Part shown: in pieces, positions 34,080-45,026 of the stretch | How positions within the stretch are numbered: position 1 is the stretch's first letter | Layout of the letters: the number at the start of each line of letters is the position of its first letter | DNA from: Sordariomycetes sp. S80-01Y | Lineage: Eukaryota; Ascomycota; Sordariomycetes | Direction: 5' to 3' | Length of the DNA stretch: 64,000 bases | NCBI GenBank assembly: GCA_037042185.1 | Contig: JAXQJY010000033.1 | Coordinates: forward strand, 558,001-622,000 | Notes under the pieces: generated by a model | What the model saw: only the letters and a program-made list of their open reading frames with translations | Databases searched by the model: none | Told to the model about the DNA's origin: nothing | Program-made: the position numbers and the translations under genes

Positions 34080-34850
34080 CGTCACGAACATTCAGGTTAG
34101 GTAGAGGAGTTAGTGATAAGATGCTGTTGAGAAGGGCTCATTGTGAGCACAAGAGGTTATAAACATGGATCGTGACTAGGATAGGCGTCACGAGATCCCG
34201 GTGTGAATGGGAAAGTCCAGCTCCGAACAATATATTTCCACACCCATGAATGCCTGTATGCAGGGTGTAAGCTTTTTGCATCTAGATCGGCGAATCAGCC
34301 CTTCTGACTGCGCTAACATTCCTCTTTGCGAATGCGTCCCGATCAGGCAATTCTGCAGAGACCGTCTCGCCTAGTGCGTCCCCAATCGGGCAATTCCTCT
34401 GAGAGGCCTTCCAACATTACGCCATGACTTCTTATCCGAAGCCACGTTTTCGGAGCAATGACAACGGTAGTACAAAGGTAGTGTGCGTATCTTACATGCT
34501 TCACGAAGGTCGTTGGTGTGGTGTTGATAGATTCACGCCATGTTTTTCCCCTACGCCAACTTTGTCACACGACATCAGCTAATTCGGTAAGCCCTGCTAC
34601 ACATCTTGCATACTGCCTATCGCTGGACATCATGGATATCGGCACGCTTCTTGTTTGCCGGGTGAACACCTTCTTGCAAATCGTGATACGCGAACAGCCG
34701 ACTTGATTAGACGAGGGGTGTACCCTGATATCTCCTGAGCAGATACAACGCGGCTCCCCCAAAAATATGAAGGCAAGACAGACGCCTTTCAAGCTCATCA
34801 ACGAAAACTCAGCCTGTCTTCATTCTTCCATTTCTACTCCAGATCCTAAT
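34080..34850. promoter_or_regulatory. Shared bidirectional promoter, P5CDH / PRODH
   Basis: Both steps of proline breakdown start from this 771-bp region and run outward, an arrangement that allows joint induction by proline. It contains an imperfect direct repeat (34333-34404). In Aspergillus the prn genes are controlled by the zinc-cluster activator PrnA. I do not see an obvious PrnA-type paired CCGG site, so the activator here is unknown. Confidence 0.7.
34333..34404 (+). repeat. Imperfect direct repeat in the P5CDH/PRODH promoter
   Basis: Two copies of about 30 nt sharing TGCGTCCC...ATC.GGCAATTC...GAGA start at 34333 and 34375, a 42-bp period. The position between two divergent start codons makes a protein-binding role plausible. 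This is inference. Confidence 0.65.
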
Positions 34851-36540
34851 ATGTCTCTTTTTGTGCAGCGTGCCAAACGAAATGCTGCAGCGCACGTCGG
34901 TGGGCGCTGCCATTTGCAACTTAGCAAGGACCTACCACGCCTGTCCTCGCAGAGAAACACCACGCGAGCGCCCAGACTTTCAAAATTTGTCCATACAGCA
35001 TATTCGGATTTCAAGCCCCCGGAAAAGCCCTTAGTACCCATCAAGACTGGTTTGGAGACCGTCCCCAGCAAGGACCTGACGAGGTCGCTGCTGGTCTCGT
35101 CGGTCTCCTTTCTTCCGAAGCCGCTGCTCGGGGGTTTGATCCGAATCATGAAGAGACATAGCCGATGGTTCGAACTTCCGCCCTTGCGTAATTTGATGCA
35201 AAGGACATTTTACGACACCTTCTGCATTGGTGCGACTAAACGGGAGATTGCCAATAATGTGAACGCCCTGCGGGCCATGGGCATCCGAGGCGTCATCCTA
35301 GCCTTCGGACGAGAGGCCAGGAACCTTACAAAGGAGAAGACAAACCCTGGACTTCATTTAACCCGCGCCGACCCCGAGTTGAAAGCTTTTGTGCAGTTCA
35401 ACTTGGACACCATCGATAGACTTAGCCCTGGTGACTATCTCGCCGTGAGATGCACCGGAGCCGGAAGAACCACTGTGAGGGTCATGGATGATTTTGCTAC
35501 AGCTTCCAAAGTCGCGGGAAATCCACAGAGTCGCATGGGTGTCAACTCCGAGCTTGATGTCTTTGAAGATGCGCTTCGCGACGTTTGCCTGGCTTCGCAG
35601 GCTCGGGGTATCAAAGTCCTAATTGATGCAGAGGATACCGAGCGCCAGTTGGCAATCGACCTTGTTGCTTTGGTACGGCTCCTTCAGTGATTGATGTCCC
35701 AAAAGTGTACTGACGCTCTCTAGCGCCTCATGAAGACTTTCAATAAAGGCAAGCATGCGACCATCCTCAATACTTACCAGATGTGAGTATTCTCTCCGTA
35801 CCAAATGACCGCCTATTGCTTATATCGCACATTATAGGTATCTTAAATCGGGAATTGCGAAGCTACAATCTCACTTGGACCACTCAGTGCAAAACAATTA
35901 CATCCTTGGCGTTAAGATGGTTAGAGGAGCCTTCATTTCCACAGAACCCTCTCGATTTCTGCTTCACAACACCAAGGAAGATACAGACACAGCATATAAT
36001 GAGGCAGTGAAGCTCCTCATCAAAGGCCGTGGAACAGGCACACTTGGAGACACGATGAACTGCGATGTATCAAGCTCAGCAAGTAGTCATAACCGTTGGA
36101 CGGTGGACGTTATGCTCGCTACCCACAACGCCAACAGCGCAAGAGAAGCATTGAGGCTTTATCAAGAACTCATACAGTCGGGGATGAGCAAATGGGCACC
36201 CAACGTTGGATTACAAAGCCTGACTTTTGCACAACTCAAAGGCATGGCGGACGAACTCTCGTTCGAGCTTACTTCGAGGATTGAGGAGATGCGGACGACA
36301 CAACAGCAAGATCAAGGAACCGTAGAGTTCAACGATAATCGCTATCCCAGTATTGGTGTATACAAATACTCGGTTTGGGGAACGCTTCAGGAGTGTCTGC
36401 TCTACATGTTACGGCGAGCAGAGGAGAACAAGGACGCGGTTGAGAGAACCAAAGAAACTGCTGCCATGACGGCAAAGGAGTTATTACATCGGCTCATTCC
36501 ATTCAGAAAAGTGTTGTCCAATGTTAGGACAAGCGCTTGA
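34851..36540 (+). CDS. Proline dehydrogenase (proline oxidase), mitochondrial
   Basis: First step of proline catabolism: FAD-dependent oxidation of proline to P5C at the inner mitochondrial membrane. Three exons (34851-35672, 35724-35782, 35838-36540) give 527 residues. I start at 34851 because MSLFVQRAKRNAAAHVGGRC begins a basic mitochondrial presequence. An in-frame ATG at 34767 would add 28 residues. The (beta/alpha)8 barrel motifs are present: RGVILAFGREARN, RCTGAGRTTVRVMDD, KVLIDAEDTERQLAIDLV, LGVKMVRGAFISTEPSRF, VDVMLATHNANS and the late Tyr/Arg-rich VYKYSVWGTLQECLLYMLRR. The 59-nt middle exon encodes LMKTFNKGKHATILNTYQM. It is homologous to yeast PUT1 and Aspergillus prnD, and pairs with P5CDH across the shared promoter. 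Confidence 0.95.
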
Positions 36541-37064
36541 TAGCCTAAGTTATTAATGGCAATTTGCTATTTTCTCACCGTGTGCTCACCAAAAGAGGGC
36601 TAAGGCACGAATCTCAAGGTCCAAGAGCACAAATGCAGCTTGATTAATCTTGTTACTAAGTGAGGTTGGACGACATACTTACGGCCTACGATCGATAAGC
36701 CATGCGTAGGTCTCCTCCACCCCACCGTAGTTGATTGCATACGTAGTATGTGGTTGAGTGGACCCTTTTCTGGGGCTGAGATCTGCAGTGTGGCAGGCAT
36801 TGCATCCAGCTTAGTGTAAGCGATAGATCCCTGTAGCAGGTGTCACATGCAGCCAGGGAGATGGCAACGTCTGAACGCTTCCCTTAGGCTTGAATGCTCA
36901 CATAATCTTCTGGTCGAGTTACCCTAAACACTACGAGCTCGGACGTGGCTGGAAAATTCGATATTTCCCAGATAGTGGGCTTGATAATCGCCCTCATACT
37001 TCCCCCAGACTCTTGCTTCGACTGTTTCCTAGGCTTAAGCATATCCACAGGCTTTCCCAACGGC
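36541..37064. other. Intergenic region downstream of PRODH
   Basis: PRODH 3' end plus the promoter of the next plus-strand gene. The frame of the next gene stays open upstream to about 36945 but without an ATG, so it is treated as leader. Confidence 0.45.
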
Positions 37065-37960
37065 ATGCCTTCGACTCAGTCAGTGCTTGTAGACCTAGGA
37101 GTGGCAGGCATCGCATCAACGTTGGTTACACCTATCGTGACAATTATTGACAGGTAAGCAAGATTCGAACTCAGCTGCCGCACGAGCCAAAGTAGAAGGC
37201 CCCAGACGATCTGATCAAGCATATTTTGAATTGTGCGCTGATTCTTCAAAGTTCCGTCATTAGGCGATCCTCCACTGGACGGTCCCTCCATTCTTGCTTG
37301 ACAGAGTCTTTACGAGTGATGGGCAGGAGACCTCAAGCTTTCATCCGGTCAAAACCTTTGCAGCTGGTTTTTGGGGTGTATTTTGCGACCTATGCCACAG
37401 CCAACCTCCTAGATTCGAGCTACGCGGCGAAGAACGGGTTGCCGCCATCGACGCAGTCTTCAACGACGACCAAGCTCATGTGCACCACAGTCGTCAGCAC
37501 CACTACGTGCATCTACAAAGACGGACGCCTTGCTCGCATATTCGGCTCGGCAGCCAAATCTGCGCGCGTTCCATTGAGGAGCTACGCTTTGTTTACACTT
37601 CGTGACGCGGTCACAATACATGCGTCATTCACGCTGCCTGTCGCTGTTGCACCACGGCTCGCCCACTTCTTCTCTACATCCAATCTAGGGTACTACTTGA
37701 AGGCCTTGAGGTCAGAATCAGCCTCACTGAAGACATCTCAGATGGTGCTACCCGCTCTAACACAATTTCTCACTACCCCGATTCATCTCTTGGGCCTGGA
37801 CTACCACAACAATCGAGGGCGGGTCTGCTTCCGTACCAGGGTTTCGACGGTAGTGAATGGATTCAAGATTGCATGTCCACTGCGCATCTTAAGAATCGTG
37901 CCGGCATTCGGCGTGGGCAATGTGGTTAACACGAGCATGAGGGAAACATTGTTACGGTGA
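37065..37960 (+). CDS. Conserved fungal protein, probably mitochondrial membrane, unknown function
   Basis: Two exons (37065-37153, 37252-37960; intron 98 nt) give 265 residues. The N-terminus MPSTQSVLVDLGVAGIAST runs into VTPIVTIID, and the splice restores IIDSSVIRRSS. The body contains RRPQAFIRSKPLQLVFGVYF, TYATANLLDS, RVPLRSYALFTLRDAVTI and a late IVPAFGVGNVVNTSMRETL. This pattern (short loops with Gly/Pro, several moderately hydrophobic segments and basic ends) is one I recall from uncharacterised ascomycete proteins resembling diverged mitochondrial carriers. I see no full carrier signature (PxD/ExxK/R), so I do not call it a carrier. It sits 0.5 kb behind PRODH on the same strand, which would suit a proline-pathway helper, but this is inference. 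Confidence 0.7.
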
Positions 37961-38871
37961 TCAGGCGAGCAATTTGCGTTCACGTTACTCACGAAACCAA
38001 CGATACTCTGATTATCTTATGACGAAAGTGCATCAGTGACGCTTGAGATCCATCGGTGACGCAGCGATTGTGCATCTTTGACGATAGAAGTTCAGGCAAA
38101 TCCCTTATCTGGAGCCGGTACTCGTTGCAACGTATCATTGTCAATGTAGTGGTTTAGAAGCATCGGTCATTACGGATATCGAGGCATTACGACCTTCTCA
38201 ATAGCTGACACACCTCAGCGCAAATTTAGAAACTTACACGTTTGCAACAAATACGCGTCTTTCGATCCTTATCCACCAAAACCTTGGGCGGAGGTCGAGA
38301 CAAGTGCTCTCCCAGGGCTGACCCAATTAGGATGCGTGTCTCTCAGGGGTATTGCCGAATTGCTTTATAATTTCCGGAATGAAATTGAGATAAGTGTTCT
38401 CGAGGGCTTTACTGAATTGAGAATGCGTGTCTCTCATGGGTATCTGCTGAGGGGTGGGTGTGTGGTACTCATGTGTATTACTCGATTGAGTAACTGAAAC
38501 AGAACTTTAACTTTCAAACCCCGGCGCGTGACCAGTAAGAGACCCACGGTCTTCCTCATTACCGCGATCCACGTGCCCCCTCTTGGGACTTTGCCTATGA
38601 ACGTTTTGGGTATACAAATTGCAATAGACCGAGCGCCGGCATTTCATTCGTCATTGTTTTAGAGATATGTGAGATGATAGTGCCAGCGTCTGTGACCAGT
38701 TGCCATGGTTCACGATAGAAATGGGAATAAATCGGGATCACGAAAGAGGCGTTGTACTTATAAAAGAGAGGCAGAAGTTTGTTATAAAGCAGTCGAGGGC
38801 TTAATGGTTTCATCCTCTCGCGTGTAACTTTTCGAATCTTCATCAGGGCCCTCAAGCTTACCAAGAAAGCC
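37961..38871. promoter_or_regulatory. Upstream region of the Rieske oxygenase gene
   Basis: About 900 bp of AT-richer sequence without a gene. It contains the 90-bp-period imperfect repeat at 38297-38442 and two nearby ATCxGTGACGC motifs (about 38033 and 38052). These may be binding sites for the regulator of the oxygenase gene. Confidence 0.45.
38297..38442 (+). repeat. Imperfect direct repeat upstream of the Rieske gene
   Basis: Two units of about 56 nt (38297-38352 and 38387-38442) share GAGAyAAGTGyTCTC at the left end and ATGCGTGTCTCTCA.GGGTAT at the right end, with a 90-bp period. The ATGCGT core also occurs in the repeat of the P5CDH/PRODH promoter. Confidence 0.65.
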
Positions 38872-40179
38872 ATGGCAGCTTCCATCCTACACTACTTTGG
38901 CTTCGACCAGACCTCTGCGGACCCTTCCAAAGAACCCAAAAAGGAGAAGCCCGTCCGTGCATTGCCAGCATCATGGTATACGTCACCGGAAATGTATGAG
39001 CTGGAACGTCGAGCGATCTTTTCGAAACGGTGGCTTTTCATGACACACAGCTCGCGACTGAAGAATACCGGGGACTGGCTACGCTATGAAATCGCGGGCT
39101 TCGACTTTCTCATCACCCGCGACCGGCAAAACAACATCAACGCGTTTCACAACGTCTGCAGGCATCGCGCATACCCGGTGGTTGAGAAGGAAGGGTCAGG
39201 GAACTCCAAGATTCTGGCATGCCGTTACCATGGATGGTCGTATGGACTGAATGGCAAATTGGCCAAAGCCCCCAAATATCAGCAGATGGATGGATTTAAC
39301 AAGGAACAAAATGGTCTGTTCCGGATCCATGTTAAAGTCGATATCAACGGCTTTATCTGGGTCAACATGGACGCAAACGACGTGCCGGAGGAGCCATGGG
39401 AAAAGCACTTCAGGGATGTCGACAAGCAAGAGCGATACAAAGCCTACAACTTTGATGATTACGACTTTGATCATTCATATGAGTTGGAGGGCAGTTATAA
39501 CTGGAAGATTCTCGCTGATAACTTCAATGAATGTTACCACTGCCCTACAACACATGCCGATATCCCGGAATTCCTCAATCTGGATTCCTTCGACAGCGAC
39601 ACGAAAGATGGCCATATTCAACACCACTGCGAGTCCACACCAGAGCAGATAGAGAGGGGACTCTACACCGCCAGCACTTACTACTTCCCTATGTCTGCTA
39701 TGGTCGTTTCGTAAGTTTAAGACCTACCCATCAGACTCAGCCGTAAATTTCTAATCTGGAATAGGCCGCATTTCATCATGGTCCAGAAGTTTCTCCCTTC
39801 AGGGCCAAGGAGCTCCAAGATGTCATATGAGATCTACAAAAACAGGAATTCCTCCGATACCGATTTCAAGCTCATCAACGACATGTATGCACGCGTCATG
39901 GCAGAAGACAAAGTACTTTGCAATAATGCACAGCGGAACTTGGACCGCGGTGTTTTTGTCAATGGTCAGCTGCACCCCAAGTATGAGAAAGCGCCACTTT
40001 TCTTCCAAAGCTCCGTTCGCGACGCCATCACGGAGCATTACGAGCGTGAGAAATCCGAAGATAGAGAGATCTGGCCAGCACAGCAGAAGTTGCTTTGTGA
40101 TACGGAAGTGACTGAGCGGGATGAGATGATCTGCGCCGATGTGGCTTGCAGAGCACAGAAGGAAGTTTTGTCCTGGTAG
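38872..40179 (+). CDS. Rieske non-haem iron oxygenase, choline monooxygenase/stachydrine demethylase type
   Basis: Two exons (38872-39710, 39765-40179; intron 54 nt) give 417 residues. The N-terminal Rieske domain has CxH at residues 96/98 (NVCRHRAYPV) and CxxH at 117/120 (ACRYHGWSYG), binding [2Fe-2S]. The catalytic domain has the bridge and iron ligands in NWKILADNFNECYHCPTTH, with His at about 223 and 228, preceded by the ELEGSYNWKI stretch typical of this family. Related enzymes are plant choline monooxygenase and bacterial stachydrine and carnitine/betaine demethylases, all acting on quaternary N-methyl amines. A substrate of that class is therefore likely. No targeting signal is seen. 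A separate reductase would be required and none lies in the window. Its place next to the proline catabolic genes suggests proline betaine, but this is inference. Confidence 0.88.
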
Positions 40180-40378
40180 ATATATGGTTGAATTCAAGAC
40201 GTTATTCGCACCTTGGCCCTTCATAACTCATTATTTGATACTTTCTGGTAGTTCAGAGTACGAGAGAATAAAGTCACAGGCTAATTTCTTTTGAAATATT
40301 GACACATGAGTTGGTAAAGAGGTTGATCGATGGAAGCATATAGCTCGTTTGCTTTCCGCTCTCAATTACTTTGTTCGA

Positions 40379-40909
40379 TTAGTCCCAGTTGTCCCATGCC
40401 TCCTGAGTGCACGGGAAGTTGCAAGCCTTCCAGTAGCCACCCTCAACCCCCAAAAAACCGCTAAGCTCATTCTGCCTCTCTCCGCAGTCCCATCCAGGCA
40501 CATCACTACCAGCAAGCCTAAGCCAGTCAGGTTCGGGGACTCCATCCGAACCAATGTAGCTAGTACTAGCATGGAGGTCGCCATCTATCGGCACCTTAGG
40601 GTCGTCGAACACCACGTGGAATCCAGGGCTTGTTGGCTCCCATTCCTTAATTGCGAGGGTTTTGCAGTTCGAGTCTGTCACCACAGCGACTTTTTCTGCG
40701 CTCCCGTTGCCAAGATTGGTGTTGTCCCATTCAAGGGTGGTTCCGCCGGCGATGATGAAAACGCAATTCCCACTGGGCGGCTCATTCTTTTCACAAGCCT
40801 GCGTGAAGTCGACAGGGTGATCATCGCGCTTGGTGACACCTGCCAAAGGCTTTGCGCTTGCGACAGCGACAGAGGTGAGCAGCAAAAATGTGAGTTGCTG
40901 GATATGCAT
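40379..40909 (-). CDS. Small secreted six-cysteine protein
   Basis: Single exon, 176 residues. A clear signal peptide (MHIQQLTFLLLTSVAVASA) is followed by a short propeptide ending in a Lys-Arg pair at residues 27-28, a Kex2 cleavage site. The mature part has six cysteines (about 39, 49, 82, 142, 163, 167), enough for three disulphides, and several Trp residues. No enzyme motif is visible. Length, secretion and an even number of cysteines are the usual profile of an apoplastic effector or extracellular antimicrobial/adhesive protein. I do not recognise a family. It is tail-to-tail with the Rieske gene, 200 bp between stop codons. Confidence 0.8.
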   Translation of the reverse strand: MHIQQLTFLLLTSVAVASAKPLAGVTKRDDHPVDFTQACEKNEPPSGNCVFIIAGGTTLEWDNTNLGNGSAEKVAVVTDSNCKTLAIKEWEPTSPGFHVVFDDPKVPIDGDLHASTSYIGSDGVPEPDWLRLAGSDVPGWDCGERQNELSGFLGVEGGYWKACNFPCTQEAWDNWD

Positions 40910-43900
40910 GGTGGTCTGAGCTCGCTAAGAGGGCGTGGGTGGAAAGTATGCTTGTGATGGTAACGGGAACAGTATTTGTTTCTTTGATAGCATTGGTAAC
41001 TGTACGGTTTCCAGTATCTAAGCCTAAGCTCTAAAATCAGACTGTGATCTGAAGGTTATATAGCCAGCATCTCGTCTGTAAAGAGTTTCAAGATGACGCC
41101 GTTGACGTCTGCTAAGGCTTGGAGCCAAGTCCAAATACGACACTGCCCTTCAATCACCACTCACCATCATCCGCGCCTAATGAAGCCTTTCATCGCCCAC
41201 GAGGCACGGTTAGCAGCAGACATGCGCAGGCGCATCACAAACCATTCGGGAAACCGCCGGAACAAACAGAGTTGTGGCCAAGACGATTTCCATGTTCACT
41301 AGCCCCACAAACTATGCCACGCCGCAGGACATTGCACAGTCATAGGTCTCGCTTAAGAAAGCAACATCCTGGCCCCCAACCCCCCAGAATCCTTCGTCGA
41401 TCTTTAACTAGTTCGCGGAGATGGATACTGTTTGAGTGAGAGTCCCGGCAAGGCAAGCCTTCATGACGCAAACTGCCCGCCACATTCAAATCGAACCTTG
41501 CGGCGTCAATAGTGTTCTTGCAGACCACTTGCTTGGCAATGACTGACGGTTCAGTCTACGGACACCCAGAAAACTCTCCGAGTCACTCGTAATAGCGTTG
41601 AGGTGGTACTGCCATGGCGGCGCCAGCGACTACGCGCGTCCGAACGCCTGGCCTTCAGCCTTTGCATTTTAGCCACCCGCTCTAGAGCCCAAAATACCCA
41701 ATGCCAACCACAGTGTTGATTTCCCAGTCCTTAATTCATTAGGCATCGATGGAAGCTATGGCCATGGTCCCAAACAGCATAGTGTGTCGTAGGTTACGTC
41801 GTGTTGAGCGGAGGCCCTGAGTAACGGTCGCATTCGCGGAGAAACGCCGTCCATTGGTGTCATCCCCTGGAGTTCTACGGATAACTTCATAGAAGGAACC
41901 TCTCTTCCTCGGTGTCTCGTGGACAGACGGCAGGGAATTGGTCAGTATGCGTTGCGTTCCCTTGGCCAAGATTAGTATCCTAGGCGTTCTGGCGCGGGAA
42001 GACCGTGCCTTCGCTCAGTAAGTTGGAGGTGGACGAATACAGAATAAACCACACAAGCAAGCAGCCATAGTGGGCTGCTTTTGGTAACCATAATCAGTTA
42101 TGTAGCTGACTGTAATTGCTTCGACCATCGTGATCTCTGTGTATGACTGCCTTGTGTCTACAAATAGGGTAGGGGAAGGGTTTTGGGAGAGCATAACCCT
42201 ATCTTGCTGGTGGCTTGGGGAATGTCCTAGGAAGATCCTTACGCTGTCAACGCGTATCTTATGTTCTGGTTCATCATAGCCAGAAAGCCGCCAGATCAGC
42301 GATAGATCATCATACCAGCAGTACAATGAAGTCTCAGGGAGGGACAAAGGCCATTTCGCTTTGGAAAACGCTCATAGGAGCGGTAGGTTATATACACGAA
42401 TTCAATCACGTCCTCAGCACCGTCACGTTTTCCACCATCAGCCTCCACATCACCGGCTGATCAGTTCATCTGGTGTTCCGTGGTGATTGCCCGTGGAATG
42501 GGACGTGGAACCATAGTTCTAGCCAGCTGATCTGAACTGTAGACTCATCACCGCGCGGTCTGATTACCGGTATAGCGGTGCGAAGACCGGTAGTTCACGG
42601 TGGAAACTGCGGTGCATTGGTGAAGATAGTAAATCTAATGGTCTTTCACGGTTGTAGTTGTGGAAGAGCGTACGAGATACCACCACAGTCGGGGCTGTCC
42701 CCTGCTACAGCGTAACACCGGTTGATATTCCGGTCACCATTTCAAAAAGGAGGGCTTACAGAATAACAACTGCGAAGGACTGTGATGGTCTTGCTTGAAC
42801 CTCGCGCGTTGTTTCTGTAAACTTTATCCGAATAGCTCTTCGAGTTGGAAGTAATTCAGATTACAGGGGTCACTTCATGCTTTTTTATAGGCATTGGCAT
42901 CGCAAACTTTCCTCTTGCCGCGATTAAAATGCCGAAGGAACGCAACCGACAAGCTGAGAAGCTTAAGATTGCTTGCACATAGAAGCTTCAAAACGACGTC
43001 AATGAGGCTCTGCAAAGGGTCGAGGTCAAATCTGCATGCATGTTTCGTTTTGAATTCCACATGAGCCTTGTAGGGCTGTGAGATGTAACCCTTGCCCCAG
43101 CCAGCGAACTTTGGTACCCCTGGCGGCGATTTCCCGAAGCAGATCAAACGTGGTCCACAAACGTGTGCTTGAAACAGCCATGCAGAGACGAGATGAAAAG
43201 CTTCAATGATACCGCATGAGGACGGAAGCGACTCCGTGATGGCACACATTTAAAATTGCGCTTATTGATGACGGCAGTGATGGGAGGCGAAGCCCAAAAG
43301 AGGAGGAGCGATTGTGAGCCGCGCCTGCCGCAGGTGCATGCCGTGCCAACTTTTGTTCTTGGCAGGCACGAATGGCACGGGTGCTGTCAGGCGCGTTCCG
43401 CAACCCCCTCACGCGTGCGGGCACACCGATCGCCCTTCAGTGTCTGCGCTCAATCAGGCACGGCCTTCACGGATAGAGGAACCTCTCAACCGCAGACCGT
43501 AGCGCCAACACGTCAATCGGGGCCTGCGCGACGTTATCGAAACGCCATCCAGTCGTGGCTTGGGCTGAGAGGCATCTTCATCTCCCCCACGCACTATATA
43601 CCCAAGGACGAGGAAAACAAGACCAGCACAGCGTGCTATCGATGATAGCGACGCCTCGTTTGGCACGTCCACGCAATGCTGACCGTCTAGACTCTCGTCT
43701 CTGCAGGCTGGATCCGCCGGCATCGATATCGTCAGCCACAAAAATCCCATTGCCATTGCAGCTGCTGTCAGCAATCAGTACTCGGGATCTGGGCACGGAC
43801 ACGGATACATGGATCTCCGTCAGCGGTCGCGGGAATTTCCACGGGTCCATGACGAGAGCTATTTTCGCTCGCCAGCTCAGCCTCATCAGCAGCTACCACA

Positions 43901-45026
43901 CAGCGATTATGCAGTCTTGTGCGTGCGCGAGGTGAGCCCTGGCAGAGGAAATAGCCTCATCTTTGGTGACCAGCCCAGATTACGCGTGAGCAAGAGGCCC
44001 TTGCTGGTGGGTGTCCAGGCCGTACATATGGCAATTTGGGGTCGCTGACAGACGAGATGAGAGGACCTAAAGGCCTGTCGACGACCATATTATCCGGCAG
44101 GGGAAGGACCGTGAACCTTGATCGACGCAAGCCTCGCCTCGCAAAGCGGCTGTTCTTCGGACATCGCCCAGCGACGAAAGGAGTCCTTCGAGATCAATCT
44201 GCTCAGCGAGGTTGATTCTCGGAATCGCGATCTCGCAACTAGCCGGAATAAGAGCGAGGAACAAGCCCTTTCGATCGCAATCATGCATCAGAATCTTCAC
44301 GGTCTTTGGGCGAGTGCTGAAGAGTCAACGTGTGCCGTCGAACCCACAAGTGGGGGGACACCCACCAAGATCCATGTTCGCGATGCCGGTCTAGGACGAT
44401 TACGGCCTGGTATCCCGGTTCCTGCATTAGTCAAGTACCGCTACTCCACGCCACGCCGAATCCACTGTGAGATGTAGCGGTTGAGCAAAGCTTAGCGGTA
44501 CCTGGTTCGATCTCTGGGCTGCAGTCCCCTGGACCAAGAGTCGGACCATCCTGGGCGGCTTGGCCCCTGGCTCAATCTCTTCACCGTCGGTGCTGACCCC
44601 CTGTCGGTTTACCCCTTTTCCATTGGGCACAACACGAGCCCACACCGCGGGATCTCGACTCGTTGCTGATGTCGCTGTTCGTTGGCCCCCCTGACGGATG
44701 AGAGCGGTGCTGATAGTGTCATCACGGATGCAGCCTACCACCGGGGCGCAGGCTCTTCACGCTCGGAGGGCTGCCCAGCCGGCAGCCTGAGCTTGGTTGG
44801 TGGCTCCCGCATGGGCATGGCGATGGATCTCTCAAAAGACTCAACCCAGCCCTCCCCGGCTCTTCCTCCTTTCCTCCTCTCCACGCGGAATTACTGTCAC
44901 TCTCTTTAACAAGTCCATCTTGTCCCCCGTCGACCACGAGCGCCTCGTTTGCTCATCTCGTTCTTTCAGAACTCAGTCATTCTTTCAATCTCGTCGGAGG
45001 ACTCTCACACTCTTTCATCACTCACA
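40910..45026. other. 4.1-kb gene-free stretch
   Basis: Upstream of the secreted-protein gene and of the GPI-type gene. Frames up to about 130 codons exist on both strands (for example 43256-43645 plus, 43249-42875 minus) but none has a motif or credible splice partners. Composition is AT-richer up to about 43 kb and more GC-rich after that, so the left edge belongs with the 28-41 kb region. The last 150 bp are C/T-rich leader. Confidence 0.5.

Noticed and set aside
34767-34850. Longer start of PRODH at 34767
   Set aside because: In frame, but the added 28 residues do not look like a presequence, whereas the ATG at 34851 starts one. Kept as an alternative only.
37065-37960. Mitochondrial carrier call for the protein behind PRODH
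   Set aside because: The PxD/ExxK/R signatures repeated three times in carriers are not visible, so only 'probably mitochondrial, unknown' is given.
44480-44520. GGTTCGATC resembling a tRNA T-loop
   Set aside because: Flanking bases do not form a T-stem and no acceptor or anticodon arm can be drawn around it.
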